Below, piece by piece: positions 34,976 through 43,562 of a stretch of 64,000 nt of DNA (position 1 is the first letter of the stretch; the number at the start of each line of letters is the position of its first letter). The position numbers and the translations under genes were made by a program. The DNA lies in assembly GCF_000217935.1 (NCBI RefSeq), contig NZ_AFHI01000007.1, positions 1 to 64,000 on the forward strand, written 5' to 3'. The DNA comes from Rheinheimera sp. A13L. Its GTDB lineage: Bacteria; Pseudomonadota; Gammaproteobacteria; Enterobacterales; Alteromonadaceae. The notes under the pieces were generated by a model. That model was not told where the DNA came from. It was given only the letters and a program-made list of their open reading frames with translations, and made no database searches.

Positions 34976-35178
34976 ACAAGGTTTGTCAAACAACGATAAT
35001 GCTCGATAAAAGATGAAAATCAGCTTGTTTAGTCAGTGCTTCGCTCAGAGCTTTTAGCTCGCTATCGAGATTTGACAACAAGTTCGCGTAAATATCATAG
35101 AGCCAGGGATAGCTACCCAATTAGAGCTCGTACATAAGCACGCATTTATTCTTTCATTGATATTAATGTTGTTGACAA
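34976..35178 (+). ncRNA. Candidate guide RNA region of the IS1111-type element
   Basis: This non-coding stretch lies between the transposase stop and the right inverted repeat. It has nested complementary arms: tgtcaaa (34984-34990) with tttgaca (35071-35077), and ctcgata (35002-35008) with tatcgag (35063-35069), enclosing further small hairpins. In IS1111-group elements the guide (bridge/seek) RNA comes from this position. The RNA itself is not proven here; the assignment rests on position and fold potential. Confidence 0.5.
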
Positions 35179-35243
35179 GGGGGAGTCCACATAAGCGAAG
35201 CGACGATGGCCCGACAGGGTGAGCGCCATGGATGGCTGCAAAT

Positions 35244-35265
35244 AAAAACCGCCTTTCGGCGGTTT
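35244..35265 (-). terminator. Terminator of fadR
   Basis: The stem aaaccgcc (35246-35253)/ggcggttt (35258-35265) with loop TTTC is followed on the minus strand by a T run. Confidence 0.88.
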
Positions 35266-35269
35266 CAGA

Positions 35270-35983
35270 TTATTCGATTAAATCTTTTGGAATTTGTGAG
35301 CGTAAGCCAGCCCAGATTTTTCCGCTTTCTTTACCGTACTTACGTACCGCAAACACCACTTCATCATGTTTACCAGCTTCAGCATATTGCTTCAGTTGAT
35401 TGTAGTACTGACGCGCCAGTTCACGGGCTTCAGCGGATGAGAAGTAAAAACGGGCAATTTTGTTATACAAGCCACGGAAGCCATTTAAAATCAGCACATA
35501 AATACGGTTGGATGAATGCAACGCCATTTCATGGTTCAGGTTGTAATCAAAAGCTGCAAAAGCTTCGGCGGTATCCGCTAAATCTTCAGCACCGGCAAAA
35601 GAGGCAATCACCTGTTCTTTATGAGTTTTGATAGCACCACGAATATAAATAGCACTGATATTAGTGCGGGCAGATAATAGCTCGTCCACCAATTCAGGCA
35701 TACGTTCTTCATCTAAACGCGCCAGGGTTTCCAAAATATTTAAGCCTGAAGTTTCCCAGAAATTATTTACTTTAGTGGGCTTACCGTGCTGGATAGTCAA
35801 CCAGCCATCACGGGCTAAACGCTGTAACACTTCACGTAAGGTAGTACGAGTGACCCCTATCAGCTCTGACAGTTCACGCTCAGCTGGCAGAATGGAACCT
35901 GGAGCAAATTTACCATTCCAGATGGACTCAACAATATATTCTTCAGCAAAACCAGCTGGGCTTTGCGCTTTAATCAAATTCAT
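35270..35983 (-). CDS. fadR: Fatty acid metabolism regulator FadR
   Basis: FadR is a GntR-family regulator that represses beta-oxidation genes and activates unsaturated fatty-acid synthesis, and is released by long-chain acyl-CoA. The 237 residues carry a DNA-binding domain nearly identical to that of E. coli FadR ([58 protein letters not shown]) and the C-terminal acyl-CoA domain. ATG codons at 35989 and 35983 are both possible, with no strong ribosome site for either. A matching FadR-type operator lies upstream of fadI in this window. It is transcribed divergently from dsbB. Confidence 0.95.
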   Translation of the reverse strand: MNLIKAQSPAGFAEEYIVESIWNGKFAPGSILPAERELSELIGVTRTTLREVLQRLARDGWLTIQHGKPTKVNNFWETSGLNILETLARLDEERMPELVDELLSARTNISAIYIRGAIKTHKEQVIASFAGAEDLADTAEAFAAFDYNLNHEMALHSSNRIYVLILNGFRGLYNKIARFYFSSAEARELARQYYNQLKQYAEAGKHDEVVFAVRKYGKESGKIWAGLRSQIPKDLIE

Positions 35984-36171
35984 AGTCATGCGGAGGGGCC
36001 CGTTGTCATTATTATAATGTCAGATAAATGGCACTGATTGTACCAGAGACAAAGCAGTTAACAAGCTATGGATTAAAAATAGCTGTTCGACGTGCTGTGG
36101 GTTGTCTTTCGGCTGTTTTTGCCTTAGATTGACCGACTTATAGTTTTGTTTTATCAAACAAAGGGATCCGA

Positions 36172-36705
36172 ATGTTATCCAGTCTGGCAAAATGGTCAAA
36201 ACAACGATCGGCATGGCTCGTTTTAGCTCTGTCAGCCACGGTGTTGTTAGGTCTGGCCTTGTACTTTCAATATCAGATGAATTTGCAGCCTTGCATGTTG
36301 TGTGTTTACGCCAGAGCAGCATTAACAGGTGTGATTTTTGCAGCCCTGATTGCTTTAATATCGCCAACCAATGGTTTTTTGCGCTGGATAGCTTTATTAA
36401 CTTTTATCGCAAGTTCAGTCTGGGGTGTGTTGATCACCCAGGAACACATAGGTGTAGAGGAGCTGGTGCAATCCGGCGGTTTATATACCTGCAGTTTGTT
36501 TCCTGAATTCCCGCTGGGTTTGCCGTTAGATAAATGGTTTCCGGAAATTTTTAACCCTACAGGTATGTGTGGTGATATTGCATGGCGCTTTATGGACTTG
36601 TCTATGCCCGTCTGGACAAGAGTGATTTTTGTGGTTTATACGCTGCTGTCACTGATGTTAATTTTCAGCCAGTTTAAGAAGAAAAAATACAATCCATACG
36701 ACTAA
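36172..36705 (+). CDS. dsbB: Disulfide bond formation protein DsbB
   Basis: This quinone-linked inner-membrane oxidase reoxidises DsbA. The 177 residues show four membrane helices and both essential cysteine pairs: Cys41-Cys44 (PCMLC) and Cys107/Cys133 in the second periplasmic loop. AAGGGA precedes the ATG. It is flanked by fadR as in E. coli (where nhaB lies between), and a terminator follows directly. Confidence 0.95.
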   Translation: MLSSLAKWSKQRSAWLVLALSATVLLGLALYFQYQMNLQPCMLCVYARAALTGVIFAALIALISPTNGFLRWIALLTFIASSVWGVLITQEHIGVEELVQSGGLYTCSLFPEFPLGLPLDKWFPEIFNPTGMCGDIAWRFMDLSMPVWTRVIFVVYTLLSLMLIFSQFKKKKYNPYD

Positions 36706-36724
36706 GTTTCACATCTTAAGCAAA

Positions 36725-36747
36725 AGGAGCCAACAGGCTCCTTTTTC
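36725..36747 (+). terminator. Terminator of dsbB
   Basis: The stem aggagcc (36725-36731)/ggctcct (36736-36742) with loop AACA is followed by TTTTT. The A-rich left flank may let it also act on fklB from the other strand. Confidence 0.88.
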
Positions 36748-36764
36748 ATTTTAAAAACAACGAA

Positions 36765-37385
36765 TTAGCCAATAATAGCTAACAGTTCCACATCAAATAC
36801 TAAAGTACTGAATGGGGCAATTTTGCCACCAGCGCCACGCTCACCGTAAGCCAGGTTGTGTGGGATAGTTAAACGTAACTTGGTGCCAACTGGCATCAGT
36901 TGCAGCGCTTCAGTCCAGCCAGCGATCACGCCAGATACCGGGAATTCAGCAGGCTGACCACGGTCATACGAGCTGTCAAACACTGTACCGTCAATTAAAG
37001 TACCGTGGTAGTGCGTACGCACTGTAGAAGCTTTGGTTGGCTTCTCGCCTTCACCTTGTACTAATACTTCGTACTGTAAGCCAGACTCAGTCACTGTCAC
37101 GCCTGGTTTTTTCGCATTTTCAGCAAGGAAAGCTTCACCAGCACCGGCTAAAGCTTTGGCTTGTTCTTCCTGTTGTTCCTGCATACGCTGGCTGATCACC
37201 TGAAAAGCAGCACCAATTTGCTGTTCAGATACTTCTGGTTCATCACCCTGGAAAGCAGCAGCTAAACCTGCAGCGACCGCCAGAATATCCAAACCGTCAA
37301 ACGGATTGTCAGCCAGTTGCTGACCCATTTGCAGACCGATGCCATAGCTGGCGTGTTGCTCTAAGCTGGTAAATTTAGTAGACAT
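36765..37385 (-). CDS. fklB: FKBP-type peptidyl-prolyl isomerase (FklB-like)
   Basis: This 206-residue two-domain FKBP has an N-terminal dimerisation region (LEQHASYGIGLQMGQQL, long helix rich in Glu/Gln/Ala) and a C-terminal FKBP domain with VRTHYHGTLIDGTVFDSSYDRGQPAEFPV, GWTEALQLMPVG and LAYGERGAGGKIAPFSTLVF. It has no signal peptide, so it is cytoplasmic like E. coli FklB rather than periplasmic FkpA. The ATG at 37385 is chosen over 37412 because MSTKFTSLEQHA matches the family start. It lies downstream of yfcL (87-bp gap). Confidence 0.92.
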   Translation of the reverse strand: MSTKFTSLEQHASYGIGLQMGQQLADNPFDGLDILAVAAGLAAAFQGDEPEVSEQQIGAAFQVISQRMQEQQEEQAKALAGAGEAFLAENAKKPGVTVTESGLQYEVLVQGEGEKPTKASTVRTHYHGTLIDGTVFDSSYDRGQPAEFPVSGVIAGWTEALQLMPVGTKLRLTIPHNLAYGERGAGGKIAPFSTLVFDVELLAIIG

Positions 37386-37472
37386 AAAGTTCACTTGTAG
37401 TTTGGCGCACAAAGCGCGTTGTAGAAGCGCAAATCAAATTCGGCTTCAGTTTTAATCTGATGCACTATCAGA

Positions 37473-37751
37473 TCACGAAAGTTGTTGCAGTTGCTGCCAC
37501 AGCCCCAGCACTAAGCTTTGGTCCTGCTCTGTCAGCTCACCACCGGCAATAGCTAAATCCAGACTTTGTTGTACAGAACCCATAAGTTCAGCACGCTCAA
37601 ATTCCTGTTCGGTTAATTCTAAACGGCCGACAGCTAAATCAAAATGGCCACGCAAATAACCACCGGCAAATAATTCATCATCACTGGCTTTTTGCACCAT
37701 TGCATCTAAAAATTGGGCCACTTGCTGAATATAGGCCTGAACGTCCTGCAT
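37473..37751 (-). CDS. yfcL: YfcL family protein
   Basis: This 92-residue all-helical cytoplasmic protein has the diagnostic KASDDELFAGGYLRGHFDLA stretch of the YfcL family. The ribosome site GGAGGAG five bases before the ATG is excellent. The gene starts two bases after the NAD-kinase-like gene. In E. coli yfcL also lies a few genes from aroC and prmB, so the linkage is conserved. The function is not known. Confidence 0.9.
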   Translation of the reverse strand: MQDVQAYIQQVAQFLDAMVQKASDDELFAGGYLRGHFDLAVGRLELTEQEFERAELMGSVQQSLDLAIAGGELTEQDQSLVLGLWQQLQQLS

Positions 37752-37753
37752 TT

Positions 37754-38911
37754 TTACTCCTCCAGACCTAGTCTGTACATCACATAATCGTTGTAACCGA
37801 CCAGCACAGGGATCAGGCCCTGTAATTGCTGATCAAGCACAGCATCGCCTGTATCTGCCAATAAGGGCCGGCCTTCAAGCTGCTGCAATTTGGTTTTAGT
37901 CGCCACCAGGCAAATATTCGAACGGCCCACAGCACGGATAACAGCAGGACTTAACTGCTGATTACCCCGACCAAACACATGGCCCTGACCACCTATTAAT
38001 GTAATCACCAGTTTGCTTGGATAATCCTGCACCAGCGCCAACAACTCTGTGGCTGTCACATCGGACCCAATTAGCTTGCCATTTTCAACTACATCCACGC
38101 CCAACAGGGTATTCGGCAGGCCTAATTCTTTCATCACGGCGGCCACTGTGGAACCTGAGCCCATCACATAACGCACATCATCGTCCATGGTACTGGCGAT
38201 ATAAGCCGCTAAGTCATCAAGCACCAGCTCTTCGGATTCTTTGCCACCGTTTTTAACACTTTGAATGTAACGAAGTTCGGCTGGAATACGCATTTCGCCA
38301 AAACGTTTGGCACGCACTATGCCCTGCCGAAAGGCGGTTTCGTCTATGTCCATTACGGCAGCTTCGGTTAAGCTCACTAACTCGCCTTTCACCAGTTGGG
38401 CTATTACCTTACCCGCTGCCGATGGGCTGATGGCATAAACACCAGAGTGAATTTTACAACCTGCAGGTACACCGAGCACAGTAGCGAGCTCGCCGACCGC
38501 AGTACAGATATTGCGGGCTGTGCCATCGCCACCAGCAAATAACAATAAATCCACGCCCTGCTCTGCTATAGCTGCGGCAGCTTGTTCTGTGTCTTCTGCT
38601 GTAGTCTGTGTTGAGGACGGCGTATAACAAATCTGGTAATCAAAACCTAAAGACGCCAAAAGGTCAGCGCCCATAGCACCAGCAACGGTCAGTATTTGTA
38701 GTTGCTCTTTCAAAGGTAACAACTGCTCTAAGGCCAAAGCGGTTTTATTTTGCGCCTGAGGCACAGCTCCTAAAGCCAAAGCCTGTTCCACTACACCATC
38801 ACTGCCTTTAAGCGCTACAGCGCCACCTACTCCGGCAACAGGATTGATAATTAAACCTAAACGAAACTGACTGGCCACAGCACCCTCTACAGCGTAAAAA
38901 AAACGCCGCAT
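37754..38911 (-). CDS. ATP-NAD kinase-like protein
   Basis: This 385-residue protein has the diacylglycerol-kinase/NAD-kinase catalytic motif FAGGDGTARNI (about 126-136) and an N-terminal glycine-rich LGLIINPVAGVGG. The subgroup is usually called ATP-NAD kinase family or AcoX-like and is distinct from the housekeeping NadK. The substrate is unproven. The N-terminus before FRLGLI is weak, so translation may start up to 15 codons later. It lies in a same-strand run with aroC, the MFS gene and yfcL, and is coupled to yfcL by a 2-base gap. Confidence 0.85.
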   Translation of the reverse strand: MRRFFYAVEGAVASQFRLGLIINPVAGVGGAVALKGSDGVVEQALALGAVPQAQNKTALALEQLLPLKEQLQILTVAGAMGADLLASLGFDYQICYTPSSTQTTAEDTEQAAAAIAEQGVDLLLFAGGDGTARNICTAVGELATVLGVPAGCKIHSGVYAISPSAAGKVIAQLVKGELVSLTEAAVMDIDETAFRQGIVRAKRFGEMRIPAELRYIQSVKNGGKESEELVLDDLAAYIASTMDDDVRYVMGSGSTVAAVMKELGLPNTLLGVDVVENGKLIGSDVTATELLALVQDYPSKLVITLIGGQGHVFGRGNQQLSPAVIRAVGRSNICLVATKTKLQQLEGRPLLADTGDAVLDQQLQGLIPVLVGYNDYVMYRLGLEE

Positions 38912-38957
38912 TGTAGCCTTTTACACCCCTAATGCCCAGCAAGAACTCTTTACCGGG

Positions 38958-40121
38958 TTAAAGGTTTTGCTGTTGCCTGAGCGTTTTTGGTAAAGAAAAG
39001 GCCATCAGCGTTGCGCCTGCAGCCGCCACGGCCGCACTGACAAAAGTTAAAGTAGCACCTGGTCCGTCCGCCCATAATACGCCGGCGCAATAAGCGCCTA
39101 TAGCCCCACCCCCACCGTAGACCAAACCTGCATACAAAGCCTGACCACGGCTACGTTGTGCTGGTGCAAAAAAGCTTTGAATAAACTGCATAGCGCAGCT
39201 ATGTGCAAGTGCAAAACTGGCGGCATGAAATAACATACTAAAAGCCAGCCAATACCAATGCTGTGCCAGATAAGCCACGATCAGCCAACGTAGTATGGTA
39301 AGGCCATAACAGAAGGTCAGTAAAACGCGGTAACTAAAGCGGTTAAGAACCTTACCTGCGTAGAAGAACGCGACAATTTCTGCCAGTACAGCCAGCGCTA
39401 TCATTAACCCCGAGGTCAGCCCGCTGTAACCTAAATCGCGGCAATACAAAATAAAGAAACCATAAAAAGGCGCAAAACTGATTTGCATTAAAAAAGTCGC
39501 GGCCATAAAACGTAAAAACACCGGATGTTTAAACAAGGTTCTGAAGCGAATAGACTGCTGCCCTTCAGTGTTTTTCATGCTAAAAGACGGCAATAAAAAC
39601 AAAGTACCAAGCAGCAACGCCAGAAAAATAGTGGCGCCCCAGGTCAGAAACTCAGGTCCAAACTGTTGCAGCAACAAGCCGCCCAGGATCACCACCAGGA
39701 TATAACCCACGCTGCCTAAGCTGCGAACCTTGCCATACACTGTGCTGTCGTTATTCAAATAATGAAAAGCGCTGACTTCCAACTGCGGTAAAATAGCAGT
39801 CCAGAATAAGCTGAATAAACCCAGGCCAACGACCAGCGGCCAATAGCCAAAATCCATATAACTGCTCAGCCAACCGACAGAAGCCAGCACAGCACCAAAA
39901 CGCATCACACTAATGGGATCGCCTTTGCGTTCCACCACCATAGCCCATAAACTCGGACCAATAATCCGGGTGGTGGTGACTATTGCCAGCAGCAAGCCTA
40001 TATCGTGCGAATTAAAACCACGACCATCAAGAAACATCGGCAGGTAAGGTACAAAAATGCCCAATACGGCAAAATAAGCGAAATAAGCAAGCCCCAAAGC
40101 TGGGGTGGTGGCAAGTTTCAT
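38958..40121 (-). CDS. MFS transporter, HcaT-like
   Basis: This 387-residue protein has twelve predicted membrane helices and the MFS loop 2-3 signature region (RIIGPSLWAMVVERKGDP). Its start (TPALGLAYFAYFAVLGIFVPYLPMFLDGRGF) resembles the 3-phenylpropionate/nucleoside permease-like MFS group (MFS_1_like, HcaT). The substrate is unknown. It lies 89 bases after aroC on the same strand. Confidence 0.87.
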   Translation of the reverse strand: MKLATTPALGLAYFAYFAVLGIFVPYLPMFLDGRGFNSHDIGLLLAIVTTTRIIGPSLWAMVVERKGDPISVMRFGAVLASVGWLSSYMDFGYWPLVVGLGLFSLFWTAILPQLEVSAFHYLNNDSTVYGKVRSLGSVGYILVVILGGLLLQQFGPEFLTWGATIFLALLLGTLFLLPSFSMKNTEGQQSIRFRTLFKHPVFLRFMAATFLMQISFAPFYGFFILYCRDLGYSGLTSGLMIALAVLAEIVAFFYAGKVLNRFSYRVLLTFCYGLTILRWLIVAYLAQHWYWLAFSMLFHAASFALAHSCAMQFIQSFFAPAQRSRGQALYAGLVYGGGGAIGAYCAGVLWADGPGATLTFVSAAVAAAGATLMAFSLPKTLRQQQNL

Positions 40122-40210
40122 GGGTGTTCCACTACAAAAATTAACAGCACATTGGCCGCAGAGAAAAGAAAACGCCGCATAAAGCGACGTTTGTATTCTA
40201 CCTCAAAGCA

Positions 40211-41308
40211 CTAGCGCTGCCTTGCTATATCTGGTGTCGTGACCATCACATCAGCATTTTGTGCTCTGTGGCGCAGGAAATGATCCATCAACACTATCGC
40301 CAGCATGGCTTCTGCAATAGGCACAGCACGAATACCGACACAAGGATCGTGACGGCCCTTGGTGATCATTTCTGTTTCTTCACCACTGGTGGTAATAGTT
40401 TTACCTGGAATGCTGATACTGGAGGTAGGTTTTAACGCAATACTGACGTTAATATCCTGACCTGAACTAATACCGCCTAAGGTACCACCTGCATGGTTCG
40501 CACTAAAGCCTGCTAAGCTCAGCTCATCCCTGTGAGTAGAGCCACGCTGTTCAACCACAGCAAAACCATCGCCAATTTCGACAGCTTTGACTGCATTAAT
40601 GCTCATCATTGCATGGGCTATATCCGCATCTATACGATCAAATACAGGTTCGCCCCAGCCCACTGGTACACCTGATGCCACTACATTTATACGGGCTCCA
40701 ACTGAATCACCGTCTTTTTTCAGCTGACGCATATACTCATCTAACTGCTCAAGCACATCCACATCAGGGCAGAAAAAGGCATTTTGTTCTACCTGATCCC
40801 AGTCGAGTTTCTGTGCTTTAATAGGGCCAAGTTGCGCCATATAACCACGAATTTCGATACCAAACTTCGCTTTTAAATACTGCTTGGCAATGGCACCTGC
40901 TGCCACACGCACCGCTGTTTCGCGAGCGGAAGAACGGCCACCACCACGGTAATCACGAATACCAAACTTATGCCAATAGGTGTAATCAGCATGGCCTGGG
41001 CGGAACAGGTCCTTAATGGCTGAGTAGTCCTGTGAGCGCTGATCGGTATTTTCAATCAACAAACCTATGGATGCGCCCGTGCTATAACCTTCAAACACAC
41101 CGGATAAAATCTTGACGATGTCATCTTCACGCCGAGCCGTGGTGTAACGTGAAGTGCCGGGTTTACGCCTGTCCAGTTCATGCTGAATTTGTTCCAAATC
41201 GAGTTTTAAGCCGGGCGGCAAACCATCCACTATGCCACCAATGGCCGGGCCATGGCTTTCACCAAAGGTGGTCACTTTAAACAGTTGGCCTATAGAATTA
41301 CCCGACAT
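40211..41308 (-). CDS. aroC: Chorismate synthase
   Basis: This last shikimate-pathway enzyme makes chorismate from EPSP with reduced FMN. The 365 residues show [55 protein letters not shown] and the [23 protein letters not shown]-terminus. ATG codons at 41311 and 41308 are adjacent; the second is better spaced from AGGGGTG. prmB precedes it by about 50 bases, as in E. coli. Chorismate is also the substrate of PabB, encoded at 3.8 kb. Confidence 0.96.
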   Translation of the reverse strand: MSGNSIGQLFKVTTFGESHGPAIGGIVDGLPPGLKLDLEQIQHELDRRKPGTSRYTTARREDDIVKILSGVFEGYSTGASIGLLIENTDQRSQDYSAIKDLFRPGHADYTYWHKFGIRDYRGGGRSSARETAVRVAAGAIAKQYLKAKFGIEIRGYMAQLGPIKAQKLDWDQVEQNAFFCPDVDVLEQLDEYMRQLKKDGDSVGARINVVASGVPVGWGEPVFDRIDADIAHAMMSINAVKAVEIGDGFAVVEQRGSTHRDELSLAGFSANHAGGTLGGISSGQDINVSIALKPTSSISIPGKTITTSGEETEMITKGRHDPCVGIRAVPIAEAMLAIVLMDHFLRHRAQNADVMVTTPDIARQR

Positions 41309-41356
41309 CATTCACCCCTGCGTATCTTTGTATTTTCTGAACATTAAACTTTTAAA

Positions 41357-42301
41357 CTAGGCTTCTAAACTATCCTGGTGTTTCACCAGGTCAGCTTTGC
41401 TGATGGCAAATACACCTAAACCACCACGTTCAAATTCCAGCCATTGCAATGGCAAATCCGGATACAGTTCTTGCAGCGCCACCATGCTGTTGCCGACTTC
41501 ACAAATCAGCCAGCCGCCATCGTTTAAATGCTCTGCAGCTTCAGCCAAAATACGGCGTGTCAGTTCCAAACCATCATGACCAGAAGCTAAACCTAATTCC
41601 GGTTCGTGATGGTATTCATCCGGCAAGTCAGCCATATCTTCAGCATCAACATAAGGCGGGTTGGTGACTATTAAGTCGTAAGTCTGACCTTTAATCGCAT
41701 TGTAGCCATCAGACAACATAGGAAACACCTGATGTTCCAGCTCATGTTGCTCGATATTAAATATGGCGACATCCAACGCATCTTCACTAATATCCAGCGC
41801 ATCCACTTCGGCATTCGGAAACTGTTTGGCGCAGGCAATAGCAATACAACCAGAGCCAGTGCATAAATCTAAAATACGTGCTGGTTGCTCTTTAAACCAG
41901 GGCGCAAAACCCTGGCTAATCAATTCGCCTATAGGAGAACGGGGTACTAACACCCGCTCATCCACATAAAAACTCAAACCACAGAAAAAGGCTTGCTGAG
42001 TTAAATAAGCTGCCGGAATACGTTGTTCCACACGCTGCAATAACAGATCACAAAAGACCCGCGCTTCAGAGCTGGTCACACGCAGTGGCAACAGGTTTTC
42101 AGTGATCCGTGCCATATCCAGACTATGGGCCAGCAATAAAGCCGCCTCATCCCATGGATTGTCGGTGCCGTGGCCAAAATAGATATGGGCTTTATTAAAC
42201 TGACTGACAGACCAACGTAACCAGTCATGGATAGAATGCAGCTCGCGGATGGCTTCGTCTATAATTTCCGCAGTCAGATGGCTGCTTTGGTGCTCTGTCA
42301 T
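41357..42301 (-). CDS. prmB: 50S ribosomal protein L3 glutamine methyltransferase
   Basis: PrmB methylates a glutamine of ribosomal protein L3 (Gln150 in E. coli). The 314 residues carry the AdoMet motif [13 protein letters not shown] and the catalytic NPPY motif in [12 protein letters not shown], plus the N-terminal helical recognition domain. It is the first gene of the prmB-aroC run and is divergent from smrB with only 35 bases between, so both promoters must overlap. Confidence 0.94.
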   Translation of the reverse strand: MTEHQSSHLTAEIIDEAIRELHSIHDWLRWSVSQFNKAHIYFGHGTDNPWDEAALLLAHSLDMARITENLLPLRVTSSEARVFCDLLLQRVEQRIPAAYLTQQAFFCGLSFYVDERVLVPRSPIGELISQGFAPWFKEQPARILDLCTGSGCIAIACAKQFPNAEVDALDISEDALDVAIFNIEQHELEHQVFPMLSDGYNAIKGQTYDLIVTNPPYVDAEDMADLPDEYHHEPELGLASGHDGLELTRRILAEAAEHLNDGGWLICEVGNSMVALQELYPDLPLQWLEFERGGLGVFAISKADLVKHQDSLEA

Positions 42302-42336
42302 TGTGTTTTACTCGTTTGATTGGTTAGACTTCGGGC

Positions 42337-42915
42337 ATGCGAAAAAAAACACCAGTTTTAGCTCTTCTTTCTGAAGAAAAAAAGAACACTTCTTCATCTA
42401 CCAATCTTCCTGATGAAGATAAGCAGCTGTTCCGTGACTCGGTGACAGGCGCACGCCCCTTGCAGCAGGACAAGATACCTTTTGCCCGCCAACCCGGCAA
42501 GGTCAGAATGGCCGCCACTTTAACAAATAGCAGTCCAGATAGCCATTTGTTTTACTTTTCAGACCAGTACGAAGGTTTTTTAAGTGACGGTTCTACCTTA
42601 GCTTTTGTTCAGACGGGGGACGACCCCACTTTGGCCCGGCAATTAAAACGGGGCGAATTCCGCCCTGCTGTGGTGCTGGACTTACATGGCTTAACCCAAC
42701 TCCAAGCCAAAACAGAACTGGCTGGCTTATTGGCTTATTGTGAACAACAGCATTTTAACTGCGCTTGTGTGGTGCATGGCAAAGGTTTAGGAATTCTGGC
42801 CAAAAGAGTACCCAATTGGCTGGTACAGCATCCAAATGTGAGGGCTTTTCATACGGCCCCAACAGAATGGGGCCGTGATGGTGCTTTGCTGGTGTTACTC
42901 AGGACACCGACTTGA
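42337..42915 (+). CDS. smrB: Ribosome-rescue endonuclease SmrB
   Basis: SmrB cleaves mRNA between collided ribosomes, which starts tmRNA rescue. The 192-residue protein has a disordered N-terminal part and a C-terminal Smr domain with LDLHGLTQLQAKTELAGLL and CVVHGKGLGIL. It matches E. coli SmrB in layout. The 3' end overlaps sixA by 17 bases in the opposite direction. Confidence 0.93.
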   Translation: MRKKTPVLALLSEEKKNTSSSTNLPDEDKQLFRDSVTGARPLQQDKIPFARQPGKVRMAATLTNSSPDSHLFYFSDQYEGFLSDGSTLAFVQTGDDPTLARQLKRGEFRPAVVLDLHGLTQLQAKTELAGLLAYCEQQHFNCACVVHGKGLGILAKRVPNWLVQHPNVRAFHTAPTEWGRDGALLVLLRTPT

Positions 42916-43390
42916 CCAGATGGAGCATGCCTGGACAGGCATATTCCAGGAAGATCCCTCTGTGCTGATGGTAATCAATACAAGCCACACCTGCGGTGTC
43001 AAAAATAGGTGTCTGACCACTGCGGGTAAAAGCTTCAACTAAAAAGCTGACCAGCGGCATATGAGACACCAACAAAATTTTGGCCTGCGGATTTTCGGCA
43101 TACAGCATGTCAAGAAAATCGACCACGAACTGAGCATTGCCTTCAGGAACCAGATCTGTATTGAGTTCAACAGCTTGGCTTACCAACCCTTTTTGCACTA
43201 AAACTGCGGCGGTTTGCACAGTCCTGCGATAAGGGCTGGAGAAAATCCGGTCAAATGCACTATAGTGGTGATGCAGCCACTGGGCCATTTCACTGACTTC
43301 GGCCTGACCTGCTGCTGTTAATTGTCGTTCACTGTCGCTCAAGTACTGCGGTTCAGCTTCACCGTGCCGCATAATAACCAAATTAACCAT
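42899..43390 (-). CDS. sixA: Phosphohistidine phosphatase SixA
   Basis: SixA is a small phosphatase of the histidine phosphatase superfamily that acts on phosphohistidine proteins (ArcB, nitrogen phosphotransferase NPr). The 163 residues have the RHGEAEP catalytic motif at 8-14, IFSSPYRRTVQTA and the second histidine in LLVSHMPLV. The gene is convergent with smrB, overlapping by 17 bases, as part of the conserved sixA-smrB-prmB-aroC neighbourhood. Confidence 0.94.
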   Translation of the reverse strand: MVNLVIMRHGEAEPQYLSDSERQLTAAGQAEVSEMAQWLHHHYSAFDRIFSSPYRRTVQTAAVLVQKGLVSQAVELNTDLVPEGNAQFVVDFLDMLYAENPQAKILLVSHMPLVSFLVEAFTRSGQTPIFDTAGVACIDYHQHRGIFLEYACPGMLHLVKSVS

Positions 43391-43562
43391 TGTTGCTACC
43401 AGTTACAACTTCGCGACGCTCGCGAAAAGAGTGCGCTATGATAATGAAAGTTAATGCCGACAGTAACTGCTAATAAAGCATAAAATTGCGTTACTATATT
43501 CCTAATCGCTATGAAGAACCCTTGCCTTCCATATTTTCAGGGTTCCCGTCACGAGGCATAAA

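Larger units (their letters stand above)
33866..35192 (+). mobile_element. IS110-family insertion sequence, IS1111-type
   Basis: The element is bounded by 11-bp perfect subterminal inverted repeats, TGGACTCCCCC at 33869-33879 and GGGGGAGTCCA at 35179-35189. It holds one transposase gene. Subterminal inverted repeats are the hallmark of the IS1111 subgroup. Exact ends are estimated, because this family makes no clear target duplication. An 8-bp hairpin (cccagctc/gagctggg, 33877-33895) lies just inside the left repeat. About 200 bp of structured non-coding DNA follows the transposase. Confidence 0.85.
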
